Shown here piece after piece: positions 24,301-39,300 of a stretch of DNA of 64,000 bases. The notes under the pieces were generated by a model that was not told where the DNA came from, did not search any database, and saw nothing but the letters and a program-made list of their open reading frames with translations. The stretch spans positions 22,148,912 through 22,212,911 of the forward strand of contig NC_092675.1 in NCBI RefSeq assembly GCF_964355755.1, written 5' to 3'. The translations under genes and the position numbers were made by a program. Source of the stretch: Antedon mediterranea. Taxonomy: Eukaryota > Echinodermata > Crinoidea > Comatulida > Antedonidae. Numbering within the stretch: position 1 is the stretch's first letter; every line of letters begins with the position of its first letter.

Positions 24301-27300
24301 AGAATTTCCAGATTTTATAAAATTCAAAACTCAAATATTAAAATGTAATACAATCAATCAATCAATAAATAAAGGCATAGAAAATGCATTATCATAAAAA
24401 ATTAATTATAAAAAACTACTATAAATATAAAAATTGTTATAGAATTTCCAGATTTTATAAAATTCAAAACTCAAATATTAAAATGTAATACAATCAATCA
24501 ATCAATAAATAAAGGAATAGAAACTTTAGAAACACATTTCATTTGTGCTATCAGGGTTAAATAGAGTACTTGGAAAAGAGAGTAGAGAGAACATTATATA
24601 ATTTGTTCTTGTTTCCCACATTGTATAATGTTTGGTTGTGGTGGTTTGTTTGGTTCCGTTTATTTAACAATCTTCTCAAGCGTGGCATGCAGTTTAGATG
24701 GTTCAAATAATTCAGTACAACAAGAGGTGGTTTGTGTTACTACTAGCGTCAGTCAATCATGTGGCCACGCAACAAGAAAAAATAATAACTAGCTTCATAT
24801 AATAATATACAAATAATGAATAATAATAGTGCGAACTATTGCACGCCATGTGACCCACAATCGTTCAATCAAATGACAGGAATTTATTTAGGTGTTATAC
24901 AATAATAAATATGAAATATTATATGTTAAAATTACATTTTTTAAATTTGTTTATTTGATAAGATCTGTAAAGTCCAGGTAAATTTATGCTTTTTTTTCTC
25001 AAATTCACATAATTTATCATAATAAAAGATGAATATTTTACTTGATACATTTATGTTGGGTTTGCTAGTAATTAGTATCTTGTTTTGTATAATTATATTA
25101 AAAGTATCATAAATAATAATTATAAAAACAGTTTTCTATTTGAAAATGACGTCATATTCAAATCGGACTCATTAATAAAAATGCAGAAGAAATTCTCATT
25201 TTGGGACATTGTTATTTTCCCGGGAAACAAGCGAGGACCATATTAATATCTTGTAAAACTATGGCCTGTGGTGATGGGAAATTGATTGAAGAGCACTTTT
25301 CGTGGCGTTGTTGCTTCTGTACAGTTGACAAGGAAAACACCGTAACATAATGTAACGTAGGCCTACTCGATTTACGAAACAGTGATGAGCGTATGTGTGG
25401 TATTTGAATTTCAACTGCTCGTATAGTTACAACTACTTTAAGGTCAAGTTTACAATTAAAACAAGTATTGAATTCACAAATCAATTAGATGAATAAAGCT
25501 CCAATTATGAAGGATAGTTCGCGTACTTTTGCTCAATCAACAACTACTGAGTGATGTCATAAAGTGAAGTACAATTGAAAATGTCGTATTGGTGTATGGA
25601 TGTTTCGCGGTTTACCGAACTTTTCAGAAATGGACTGATTGCCGAAGGAATTTTTTCCGACTGTTAATGTTGTCGACAGCTCCATTTAGCCGAACAAAGC
25701 AGTACATTTTGCCGACACGATTCGCGTTTCAACGACAACCAATTCGCCGAGAGTATGTTTCGCACCCCCCCCCCCCCCGAGCATCGCCTATTCACGCCGA
25801 CAACCAATTTCCACCGATAACATTAACAAGAGCTAGGTTTTTAGTTCAATCGCAAATTCATTATATTGATATACAACTGTTAAGTAACTTTTGACCAATC
25901 ATACACTACCACCACTACTTTGTTTTATGAGAGGACAGACAAGATAGGAGAAAAGAAATTAGTTAGTAAATAGGCAATGTTACGTATAGACTTAAACAAT
26001 ATTGAGGTATTTGATTTGATACGAATTTCTTGATTTGATACGAATTTCTTGATTTGATACTAATTTCTCCGATAAGGAGGTCCGGTCAAGTTCTTATTAT
26101 TATTTAAAGCTCCAATTATGTGTCCCAATTATGTGTCCCAATTATGTGTGAACTAATCTAATTAAAATTACTTTTATTCCAATTAAAAAGAACTTAATTA
26201 CATTTGTCCGTACTATATAGTTTATTAATATAACACCTGTCAAAGCCGTTTCATGTGGTCTTAAAATGTTCTACGAAAACAAATAATTTCCTACAACGTT
26301 AATTTTGAATTCGTTAGGGAACGTCATCTGACCACACACGCCCAAAGATTTGAAGTAATTGAGGGAACTACCGGATTGATCCCCTAGCGAATCTCGTTTT
26401 GATCAATCCATTTAAAACATACCCTAAGGAGGCTACGTTTCTGGGACTGAAAGTGCTATGGGTGTTAGGACTATTAGTGAATCATATTGTTGAAATATAC
26501 ACAATAGTTGAACCACAAACATTGAAAAGTACAACGACTTATTCCAGATATAGGTGCTTTACTTTACGAAATCTTTTTTAGCAAACCGCTTGTTCACCTT
26601 CTGTCAATTTAAACATCTGTTAGCCTAGATTGTATTTTATCTACGTTTGATATCACACAGACGACATGCTATTTTACCTGTAGATAAGATCCCGTTTAGG
26701 ATCTGTCCAAACTAACATTTATAACGGAGTGTGAACTCTGTACACTCGCAACTTTTTAAATCGTATACTTACGAATAATATTATAGTTTTTGGATCCTTT
26801 AAATTAGTTTTTGATAATTTGATATGGCAAATTTGCCTTTTAAATTGATTATGAATTTTAAGTGTTTCGGCGTTTAAAACCTGTTGCTTAAAATCAGTAG
26901 TTAGTCGAGGGTCTATAATTATATAGACCAAATAAAAGGAAAATCTTCTCGGCTGTTAAAAAAAACAGTCACTTAAAATCAATTAATTACGGTTCGTTAA
27001 TAAAAAAAAAAAACAAATCGAGCTGGACCTGTACCCTCTTTTGTTTTTATGAGGGCTTCCCTATATTAGCTATTTATTTTGACAATTGATGTTTCAACAT
27101 AAGAATGATAATAACAGTCCAGTCACCGTACGCGCGCTTGACGGCCGCGGTCATGTAATTTCGATGGAAAATTGAATGATTATTTTTTGTGTGCTGAATA
27201 TGACCAATTTTACTCATTCTCGCAATTCACGAAACGTCAATCTTTCTTTACTTTTTAAATACTAGATTATTAGTTATTTTTATATTTCAATACATAATAC

Positions 27301-30300
27301 GATCCAATAATACAACTTAACCCTTATCAACAATGGTCCGATTAATTTTGTATGTAAATTAATTGTTCTCCAATCGTCAGTCATTGCTATATAAAGTGAC
27401 CCACTATTTTCATCTGACATGGTTGATGATGTCACTGTGACGATGTTAACACGGTATTTCTGAATAATGTTTTGTTAAAGTAAACAACACAGCGCCCTCT
27501 CAAAATATTGTCTTTTTTTATTACAACTAACAAATATTTTTGCAAGCGTTATGACCCACGGGCTACGCCCCTTGTGTAAATCCACTTCATAAATTCTTTA
27601 TTCAACATACGCGATGTATATTTCACCTGTTCTACCGACGAAATATGTTCCAGACCTCACAAGGAGATGATTTTTTTTTTCTCGTAATCTCTGCAAAGTG
27701 ATAGTCAAAAGTCACATGGGAGGTTGGCCAAACAACAATTTTTAAACATGTTAAAATTACTTGAAATAATGATCCATCATTCAATAACTATACAAATTGT
27801 GGCCTCCAAATATCCCTGATTTATTAGTCTGTTCTCAGCACCATCTCACCTGAAATTTACTAAAAACACCTTGATTAGATATTTAGTTGGCAGTAGGAAC
27901 GCTAGTGATTGATGTGTGTAGTGATACAAACATTGGCACCACTATGTCGGTTTACCTGTAAACGTGTGAAAACAAGGTCGTCTTTAGTTCTTATGGAATT
28001 CGCCACTAAGCTCCTCAAGTACACATTTAACATACATTTATTTTGTTGATTGATTCTTAATATTTTTACCACTCCACATTATTATGTCCAACTGTACATT
28101 CTGTGTTGATCCATTTTACCTGCAGACTAATTAATAATGTATGCGCGCCAAATGTTTTAGCAATAGACCTTATCTTTTGATACTCCGACCAAGTGGCATA
28201 GTTATGCTATGTTTAGTTTTATCCCGAGGCGTACTGTTTGGAAACTTCGTTTTTCTAAGTAACTATTTATAAGTATTACTACTTACAAATCTTATAATGA
28301 ATTATGACTGGCACATTAGTTATGAGTTTTTATCTAGTAGCGTCTGCACCTCTTGAAGTTTTTTCTTCAAAGTTTAACTAATTTCTACGTTTGTCCAATG
28401 GAAGAATCTGTCCATTCGTTTCGGCTCTCTCCTCCTGTCAATCATTTCGATTTAGGACCTTTTTGAGGTTTTGTTTTGGGAAAAGGTTTCACCTTGTTTT
28501 GACTTTGATTACTCTATTGGTCGATTTATTACACATCTTCACGCCTTTTGAAGGCTAATTAATTACAAAGGTATCATGAAATTTGTCAGAGGAAATACGC
28601 AATTTGCACCAATTGCAGATGGTGTGAAACTTGCTAGATTAATAGGCCTATTGATTCGTCAGAAAAAACCCTTACAAATTTGACAAATTCTTTGACATTC
28701 CCTTAGGGATGTACCTATTCGATTCGTTGATCCCCGCTATTTAAGATTTAAGTATGTTTTCTTCTTATAATTTGAAGGTTTAGTGAACAATATCTGGATC
28801 TGTTTTAAACAAGCTCGTAAATTGTGTACATGTCAAAGTTTATGCTTATTGATAGTTTTAGCAGACTAAGGAACAAATCTGTTGGTTAAGCCCTGAAAAA
28901 ATATCTGTTAAAGGAGACAATTAATACAGATTGTATTAAGATATTTCATGGTTAGTAATTAAATAACTAAGATATAAATGGCTGTTTTATTAAAATGAAA
29001 TCATGGGTTCGCAGCGGTAGTCAACCTCAAAGAAGAACTTCAAGTTCTGTTTTAAATTGATTTACTGCAACTGGTACCTTGGACGAATGCATTAACCTCA
29101 AATATATATTCAAAGACAATAAATCATATATTTGTCATATTAACACTGTGGGTGTATTTATATTATTATTACATTTTGAGTTCATAAACTTTAACAACAA
29201 ATAAAATAGTGAAAAAATATATAAAAAGACATGCACCTAATACTTTGTTTATAATAGAACTGTAAACAAAACAAACAAGAACGAATAAAAATGATGAGAG
29301 ACTGGATTATTCATCATTGGCAAAACTATAGTTGTAAGATCCTTTTAAACAAAAAAAACTACGAAAGATTACAAGATGCACCAACATGAAGGAAAATCCA
29401 GCAAGTCTACTTTTCATACATTGTAATTTCTATGTAGTCTGAGCAGTGTTTCATTGTTACAAAACTCATTTCATGTTTGGTCCATTATTCCAACAAAATG
29501 TTGAGTGAAAGTTTTACACCTTTTTCTACTTTATTCGTTATGGTACTATATAAAGTGATTTTAGTACCGACTTATAGTTATACACAATCGATTTGAGATT
29601 GAGTTAACAGGTAAAGCTAGGCTATATGTATAATTATTAAACGTTTAATATAACATAAATGTCGAACATTATGTTAATGAGATAACATCAGAAAACAACA
29701 TGAGACTGGATTGAGTAAGTTTTGGGAAAACATCAGAATAAGATGTACCGTTTGGTTAGTTTAATTGAAAATGTGGTAGCTAATCAGAAAATGGAGTAAT
29801 AGGCCTACTCCATGGTCAGACTGATAACGGTCATACGCACTTTCACTGACCATACGCACTTTTACTGGTCAGTACTACTTTCACTGGTCAGTGTCCAGTT
29901 TTCGTATATTGCTAGAGGCGTATAGGAACACATTAACGTAAAAGTTTAAAGTTTGTGTTTCTTCGCTTTAGTATTTTTGATATTTGTTCAGGTAGTCCTT
30001 TGGTCGTCTTAAAGCAATACTAACATTTTCACACCTCGGGCGTTGAACTTAAATGTGTTAGTTCACGATACGGTCATTGTTGACAGACCAAGGGGTCACC
30101 AGGTTCAATGAAATAAAACTTTGAGAATTAAATAAAATCTTTTAAAAATGGTGATGATTTGTTCAAATGCCGTCTGCTTATATATTATTGCACCGCTGCG
30201 GTTTTTAAACTTTTATTAGCTGATGATTAGAAGGTAAAAGGTATACGCAAGCTTTTATAGGTAGTCGCCGGTCGGTGATAATAGACACTAAGTTTGCCTT

Positions 30301-33300
30301 GAAATTATACCATCTATAAAATAGCATTAATACCCGCTACAAATTTGGATATACGAATGTATAGCCAGATTGGTTTATCCCTTCCCGTATACAGACGGCG
30401 TACATAAAGTTGTACAGAACACAAAGCGCTTCAAAAGTATGTTTACTATATGCTTTTCAAACGATTACACAAAGTTCAAAACTTCAGAAGTTTTGATGTT
30501 GTATACAGTTTCTCATGTACGTTGAAAGATACCAGTATAAGGCCTATACGGCGGCGTGAAGAATACGTACTATATTAGTCGTCCCTGCCAACCCTGCTTA
30601 TCAACAACCACAAACCTCCTAATTTACTCTTGGCAATTATTTTAATTACAACTCTTATGACGTTTATCATCATTCGTCAGAATCAACACCGGTTGTTGAT
30701 AGTGTAGAACGTTAACGATTAAAACTACGGTAAACCACGTGATTAATTTATTTAAGTGTGTGTATTGGTTAATCGATTGATTCCATCGATCCTTCGATTA
30801 ATAGAATGCGATTAATATTTTCTTCAAATGGAACCATTTGGCCAAAGTAACAGTTATACTGATAATGATTACGTTTGGACTCGTTTTGGACGCATCACAA
30901 CAAAATTGTGTCAAAAACAAACAGAATGATTAAGGATGATTGATGTATTTGGCAAGCATCACACTGACTTCTACAGCTTCTTCAGTGTTTACTCTTGTAC
31001 ACACAAATTACATCACCAGCCTAATCATTTGTTTTTCACTCATGCCTAAGATCTTTCCTTTGAGGGTCTCGACAAACCTGTCTAAAATAATTGAGCTGAA
31101 TAGTTGTTGAGCGCGCTAATGATCTGGTAATGGGACCGAGAGGAGGAAGCGAGGATTTTACCTGAACACATTAGATCTTTCTATAGTAGATGCTTTCATA
31201 AAGAAATTATTTCAACAATAAGACAAGAACTTGTATTTTATTCTGTTACGTGAGATTAAGCTTAATCTTATCTTTTTCCTCCGATAAAATAACCGAATGG
31301 TACTGCGCGTTTATTGATATTAACGTTAATCACGCGCATTTACGTGAGGCCTGTCGTGTTATGGATTCGTAATGATTATAGTTATTAGGCGGGAATGCGA
31401 ACTATCACTCTTGTCTGCGAGTATTTTACTTGCTGCTGAAATTGTTTCTTTGCGTCAGAGAAAATCAATTCTTATTTGTGCGAATGAACTCATTTGGAAA
31501 AATATAACACGAAAGTTTGTAAAAATATATCCTGGACATAGACAGGTCATTGCCATATATAGTGTCCAGTGAATACATTTAATCATATTTTTAATTACAA
31601 AATTTGATTTGGCTTTTTTACCTTTAAAAAATACTTTTATTCTTCTGTTTGTTGTTCAATGTTTCCTTCAAGCACCGAGTCAAAAAAAGATACCAAGCCA
31701 ATAATTCCAGATTCTCGAGCTAGCTGCAAACAATTCTTTTTGGTTTTTAACCTGTTTCCAATTTTTTTTAAAACAACAACAAACTAATTCTCCCTTGTTC
31801 GCAATTTTTATTATATATTTATTATCATACTCTACACACGAAGATTACTATATAAGACACTAAAGATAACGATATACAGCAAAGATATTGTCTTGGAAAA
31901 CTTTTGAAATGTGTTTTTTTTTAATATGCCATTTTAATGTGACATAAATTCTTAGGCCTATTCACTTTGACCAGAAATTGGATCAAAAAAACATTTACCT
32001 TCAAAACAAAGGATAGTCAAATTATTTGTCATGTTGAATGTGTCCTTTTGTAAGTGAAATCAATATTTGTTGGTGTTTTTTCTACATAAGTTAACTTTAT
32101 TTAAACTGCAAATTTAAAGACTGATTTCTTAATTTGTCATTGCTCTGTTATTTCTAATAATACTAATAATACAATTTAGGGCTAGTTTGTTTTGTACTTT
32201 ATGGATACACAGGACTATTTTATAACTCTCAGAAATTAACTGGATAACCACCGCATCATACTATAATAATGTTCATTAATTTAATATAATTTATAATAAT
32301 ATTTAGTACTTATTGTTTCACCTGTAATGTTTTATAATTTTTAAATTAAATGAAAACTGATTTATCGTAATCTGAATATGATTATTGTTTGTTGATATGC
32401 CCATATAAGAGTGCAAACTGTCACGGTTTGAAATAGGAACAGATTATATACTGTAATCCCTTGTGATCCTATTCTAATCCTAAATAATCACAATCGAGAT
32501 CAGTTTCCAGCGCGTATATGGACGCAAATAACAGATTTGTGTACTTAAAATAGTTATCAAATTATTGTCGGATTAAGACACTATCATGAATCGTTGAAAC
32601 ATTATTATTGTAAGCTTTCTAATTTGTTGTAAAGGGACTGTCTTTAATTATGAGGTGTTTGGAACTTGATAGGATGTAATCCAAATTCAAACATCGTTTT
32701 AATGAATGTTCTGTAACTAGTCGTGTTGTAGTGGTCCCTGGGGCTGACGTGCTTTGCTAGTGGCCATTATGTATTTATCTGTAATCAGAAACATTAAATG
32801 TAAAGAAGATTTTCTGTTCCCACGCCATCGCCTATTGTCGTCTGAAACGTCTGAATCTAATAATTATATAATTATTGAAACTAAACTCTTTTTTTAAACA
32901 TCGAGTGACAAATAATCGATGCGTTCTTACAGGTAACAGGGCAATATAATGTTTAAACATTACCAGTCCCTATCCAGTGGACACTCTATTAAGAAATCAC
33001 GTTGTCGGGCCACGAAGGTGTACAGGTTGTTCTACTGTATATATAAAAGTATAAGACGTTACTTGCGCAATTCTTCTTTCTTAATGTGTTAATATATCGG
33101 TATGTTTGCCTTTCGATATGGCGCCACCATTTTCAACAAATCATGAATCTAAACTTTCATTGCGTTACGTTTAATGGTTTTATTTAAAGAAACTTATTAT
33201 TCTATTGGTTACGGTCAAAATGTCGTTAGAAAGAATATTATAGTCTATGTGACTTGCAGATATTTTTATTGGCCTATATCGTAATTTAGTTATGATTGTA

Positions 33301-36300
33301 ACACAGAAAGATTTTTAGCGAAACAAAAGAATTTGAGAAATCATAGGATTGATTTTCCGTTTCTGTCACTCCATCTGAAAGTTATTACGTTCAATTTTGG
33401 AAGATTATGCACATTATACAACTTGTTTCATTTTTGACAAATACACTAATTTATGGCTGTGTGTGTGTGTTACTTTAGGCCTATGCTTGTCCAACCTCAT
33501 AGCTTGTATTTAGTCAATTAATTTCTTCGTCGCGTTTTTGCCTTACTTCATTTCTCGCCAATATTACCACTCTTTATAAAAGCCGAAAGCTGTTTCCGAT
33601 GATTTCATGAAATTAAATTTAAAACATTGCAAATTAAAAGTCAACATCGTTGAAGAGAAACTATAATTGCTTCTTTCGTCGATTCAATTTGCATTATGAC
33701 TTCGTTTTTAATTAATATAGATTTTATTTTATAAAACATTAGTGTTTGATGGTACAGTATTTGCAAGTGGTCAGTAGATAACCGGACATGTGCTAGTACG
33801 TTCTACTACTGTATGCAGTAATAGGCTAATTTGATATGCCCAATAGGATATCCATTGACACTATTCAGGATGACAATTCACTATCTATAAGACATTCAAT
33901 CGAATTTCGTTTTGTCTAATATTAGTTGTCACTTTGACATTTAGCATTACTATTTCGTACACAAAATATTTATTTTTAAAGCACCAATTTATTAAACCAC
34001 AATTCCTAATGTATTAATATTGTCTACAGCAATTTAAAATGTTTTATTTCAGTCCGCCGAGAAATACATAATAGGTTTAAAGGAAAGAACATCCATATTC
34101 ATGACACACCCATCATCGAACCAACGAAAATATGTTTTAACCCTCTGGTCAAACCCATTCATGAATCAACACTAGAGAACACTTTCCTTGGAAACAAACT
34201 AGGAAAATATACGTTTTAACACTATACCTATATAGGCCTATACCCTTTGTAGGCTCCTGAAGGTGTCCCTTTAATAATAATTTTACTGTACTGTCTTGTT
34301 AAACATATGAATCATAGGCCTAATATGCGTATCGTCAAAGTGTAATACTAACAACATAATACACCAGAGTATGACAACACAGGTGAATAATGTAATAACA
34401 TTATGCAGTTTAGACATTGCAGTAACTATGTTTCTTTTTTATTTAATATTAAATAGTAGGAACGTACACGTGAATTTGAAACTGTTCATGGAGAGCATTT
34501 GAAGTCCCTGCGATGTCTCATCCTTCGTCTTATGGCATTTCCTATACTGTCTGATTGTTTTTCTTTCTGGGCAATACTTGTATTTTTAAGTCCTATAAAT
34601 TATTAACGATTAATTCTGTTTGTACTAGATTGAGACATTCAGGTTGTGACAAATCGACAAATCGTCTAAAACGCAAACTTTTTTTAGTAAATGCTAAATT
34701 CTAAGTTTAGGGACGATATGTATAGTCAATCGAGTTCTTGATCCTCAATTAAAAGATTTTTTTACTAGTATTCCCGGATTTATACACATTAAATATAATC
34801 TCTTAATTATTTATTAGTAAAAATTAATTCCCGTACAACATGACGTCATTAATGATGTGTTGATCACGTTTACAATTCTAAATAATTATTTATGATGAAA
34901 CTTAAATGTACAGATCCCATAGTGTTGCTATAGTCTGCTAGCTTACATTTTTTAAATTTTCATTGCATCCCATAAGGTAGACATATGTGGATAGAAGCTT
35001 TTTTTAAAAACAAATCATTTAGAAAAGTTGTTGGTAACTTCTCGCCCCTATAATTTAATAGCAAATGTGATGCATTTCAGCAAGGCGTTAATTACATTTT
35101 GCTACCGAATCTATCAATGATTTAATAAAAGGACCAACTTATAAATGTGTCTAATTTTGTTAGGTCAATTCTCATCCCCTTTAATTTAGCTTTGTCATGA
35201 ATAGAAAGTTCACTGACCATTTTCTGCGTATCTTTTAATATGTTAGGAAGACAAGCTATCTCCATTTGGTTTGGTCACTTCTCAGACCTTTTAGCTAAGT
35301 CATGGAGCATCAAGGTTCTCCAGGCCTATAATAATGTTCAGTATCTTTCAATATGTTATAGGAAGACAAACTATCTCCATTTGGTTTGGTCACTTCTCAT
35401 ACCTTTTTAGCTAAGTCATGGAACATCAAGGTTCTCCAGGCCTATAATAATGTTTTGTTGCTACATCTTTCAATATGTTAAAGAAAGACAAACTATCTCT
35501 ATTTGGTTTGGTCACTTCTCAGACCTTTTAGCTAAGTCATGGAGTATCAAGGTTCTCCAGGCCTATAATAATGTTTTGTTGCTCATCTTTCAATATGTTA
35601 AAGGAGTACAAACTATAATCTCTATTTGGTTTGGTCACTTCTCAGAGCTGTTAGCTAAGTCATCGAACATCAAGGTTCTCCAGGCCTATTAGGCCTAATA
35701 ATGTTTTGTTGCTACATCTTTCAATATGTTAAGAAGACAAACCATCTCTATTTGGTTTGGTCACTTTTAGAACTTTTAGCTAGGTCATATGAGCTTAAAG
35801 GTTCTCGAGGCCTATACTAATGTTTTGTTGCTACATCTTTCAATATGTTATAGGAAGAAGGCGTTTACGTGAAAACAACACAAACTATCTCTATTTGGTT
35901 TGGTCACTTCTCAGACCTTTTAGCTAAGTCATGGAACATCAAGGTTCTCCAGGCCTATATAGGCCTAATAATGTTTGTTACTACATCTTTCAATATGTTA
36001 TAGGAAGAAGGCGTTTACGTGAAAACAACACATTTAATTATGTGTCGATTTGTTCTTCCGAAGTTTGACCATGGGCCATCTTCCTGCACTTTACGGTTTA
36101 GAAACTTCAAGTCATTGTTTGTTTGTATGAAAACAATGTTATTGCCGCATCTGACATTTTGTTTTAATCTGATTTGGAATAATAAAATAGTCATTAATGT
36201 GATTCGATTGAATGTTTCAAAATTGTTATATATTTACTTTTAATGGTCCACTCTGCAAACTTCTTATGTATAGCCTGAAGTTATTGTAACAATAATATTA

Positions 36301-39300
36301 CAATCAAATCAAAGCTAAAACAAAAAGTTCGAATTTGTTGAAACCTGCAGGGAGTTGTCAATTGGCCCCCTGTTTAAACTATGAGGAAGAGCACGGTACA
36401 ATTATTAATTATTATTAATTAGTTATTTTAGATATGTGTTTGTTCTTTCGTCTTTTATTGTCAAATATATTTTCTTCTTATCGTTGTTACTTTATATCCC
36501 CCTCCCCTTCTTGTAATCGAACGTGCATTTACAAAACACTTTGAATTTGACGTTTATTAACTTTAAAGCCGTATATGGTCGTTAAACATGTATAATAGTT
36601 GTTGTTGTGTAAAATTATCGTAGTTCAGAGTCCAATTGAAAAGTGGCATGGTCGTTTATGTATAGGCAGGTATCTGAAGCTCTTTACGCGTCTTATACAG
36701 ATTGAGTTTTTACAATTAAAATGGTTTATTAGTAACACGTTATTGGATGTAAAATTGACGGCGTACTATCAGTAGCAGACTATTAATCTCGCGCGCAGTA
36801 TCGATCGTGCTAACTTGAGAATAACTACTTCGGATCCAAGGTAATGATGGCGATAAAGGATTTTTAGTGACACTTCTTTTTTAGTAAGTGAACATATGTC
36901 GTTATGACGGTAATCCTTTCTATCATGGATGAGGATAATTTGCACACTGTTTTGATCCAATATTGCATTCAAGTCACTTGAGCTTTAAGTGATTTTATTT
37001 TTTTCTATTGCTATACTTAGTTTATGATTTATCACTATCGTTTGTTATTATTGTCCTATTGAATTATACAATTGAAAACTAAGAAGCAAGTTTGTTTTAA
37101 TTAAAAATTAAAATTAAATAAAAAATTATGAAATTAAACAAAATTTAAATTGCCTTTATTTGATAAAGTAATGCAATACCGTAACGGCTATAAATGGAAT
37201 AGTTAATCTTATTTTTCCCTTTGATATAAAAATGATCTGTAATAAAACATCATCGCCTTCTTCATCTCCTTCGTCATCAACAGATCACTATCATCATTAA
37301 AGTAATCACCATTACCAACACAATTAAATACTGCAATCAATGTTGTTCTTATCAGCTACGTCAATCCATTAAACAACGTCATTATCATCAACATCATCAG
37401 TGAAAAATGACCATTACCGTAACAAATGTCGTTATCATTATCGTCGCATTACAATAATCAATGCCGGTTAATCGTAGGCCTACATTGGAGGAAGCATCAT
37501 CATAAATCGACGTCGCTTACGTCATTATCATATCCATCATTTGCAACTTGTCATCATAATCATCGTCGTCATCGTAATCACCGCAATCAACCTATTTCGA
37601 TGTATCATCATTGTTATCATCTTTATCATCTTATGATTTATATCGACATAGTCATTATGTTCAACAGCATTGTCTTCTCAACCGCTATGGCTTATTACGT
37701 TATCCGTCTAGTATTCTGTAATTTAGCCGTTTCACAAATTAACCTACAGAGTCTAATAATAGACACTCGGTAATTACCATGCATGTTGCAATTGGTAAAT
37801 CGGAAATTCGATTTTCTAACGCAGACCTGGTCATCTGTAAGGGGTGTCAATATGTCATTAGGACTAAAGGCCTACGTAAATAACATTGTGTTTTTTGTAG
37901 TAGTTATATATATATATTACTGTATAGCTGGTGACGTAAATGAATATTAGCTGTATTAATATTATATCTTAAAGCTGCAGCAGTCAATCTAAAAATGTTT
38001 GAAACTAACTTTTTTAACGCAGAATGTTATAGACCATACAATTTAGACTTGCCCTAAGTCTGTCTTATAGTTTCAAGTATTATTCGTATGAAACACCAGA
38101 AGTGCTAAAACATTTATCTTTTACTAATAGTCGAGATACAATCTAGAACCTACACATAACATTATGTTCCTAGTTTAAATGGTTAAGAGGGGCGCGTACG
38201 TGAATATTAACCGTATAGCCAATTGAAAGCTGGCAGCTAAGTTAATAATTTGCATACAAGTAACACAAATCCATTGAACATGGTATAGCCTAAAATAATA
38301 AATATTCTCATTGAGGACCTAGTGTTACTTTTTTCTAGTTTACTTAGAAGTTTTTGTTTTATGTAGGCCTATCAAGGAATAACTATTCCCTGTGCCGATA
38401 TTCCAAGCGTGGATCTAACAGTAACACGGGATCTATAAACAGTGAATCTATAGATTATTTAAATGTCCAACTGACAAAAATGTCCCTCGCAAACATTTGA
38501 CAACTAACATTAGCAAAACGGTACATGTCATTTATTTAATCGTTTCCTTACTTTGTCACTTTTTAAATGACAGTTGTAATCTACGTTAACACTCTTTTGT
38601 TATTGTGTCATTTCCGGTTTAAATTATTCCAATCAAGGAGTGATTAAAACAATTGCTGTTTCATGTCTTCAATAAATGTTACAATTTTGTACTAATCATG
38701 AGAGAGCAAACTCACTTTTGTCTTTAAAATTATACGTTTGACTTCTTGTGATTATGGTATTAGTAATGAAAATACAATGATTTTAACTTAATGTTGCTTT
38801 CTGGTGTCCATTAATTTTATTTATTATATTATTATTTTAAAAACAAAGAAGAAAGAATAGGCCTAAAGCAAGCAAGAACAAATTTTGAAATTTGAAATAA
38901 TTTATCAACAATATATGTAACATAGGCTTTATAGGTTCTGTTAGAAGATGTTCTGTTTTGTTAAAATGTATACATTTTTATAGTGTATTCAATACTGTAC
39001 TTATATCAAATGTTTGACTACATTTATGATACTTCAACAACCAACATAATGTCGTTAGCTTTGAATTGAATTAAATACTGTAAGTAGTTTCAACTAAATA
39101 ATAAAAAGAAACACGAACAATATTGTATGTATTAAAGCTTTTGAATATTAAATCAGGTCATTCATAGATAATTTGTAGTTTAATAGATTAAGAGAAAATA
39201 AAATATTAACAATTTGAGATTGAATTGATTATGGTAAAACCACCCGTGGAATATTATTTTAACATCCCTATTTAATAATTGACATAATAATACATTTATT

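Noticed and set aside
25589-25894. 101-codon frame in a CGCCGA-rich region
   Set aside because: The frame runs through degenerate repeats and a C homopolymer, with no recognisable domain.
37426-37773. 115-codon His/Ser-rich frame
   Set aside because: A by-product of the CAT/ATC cryptic simple repeat.
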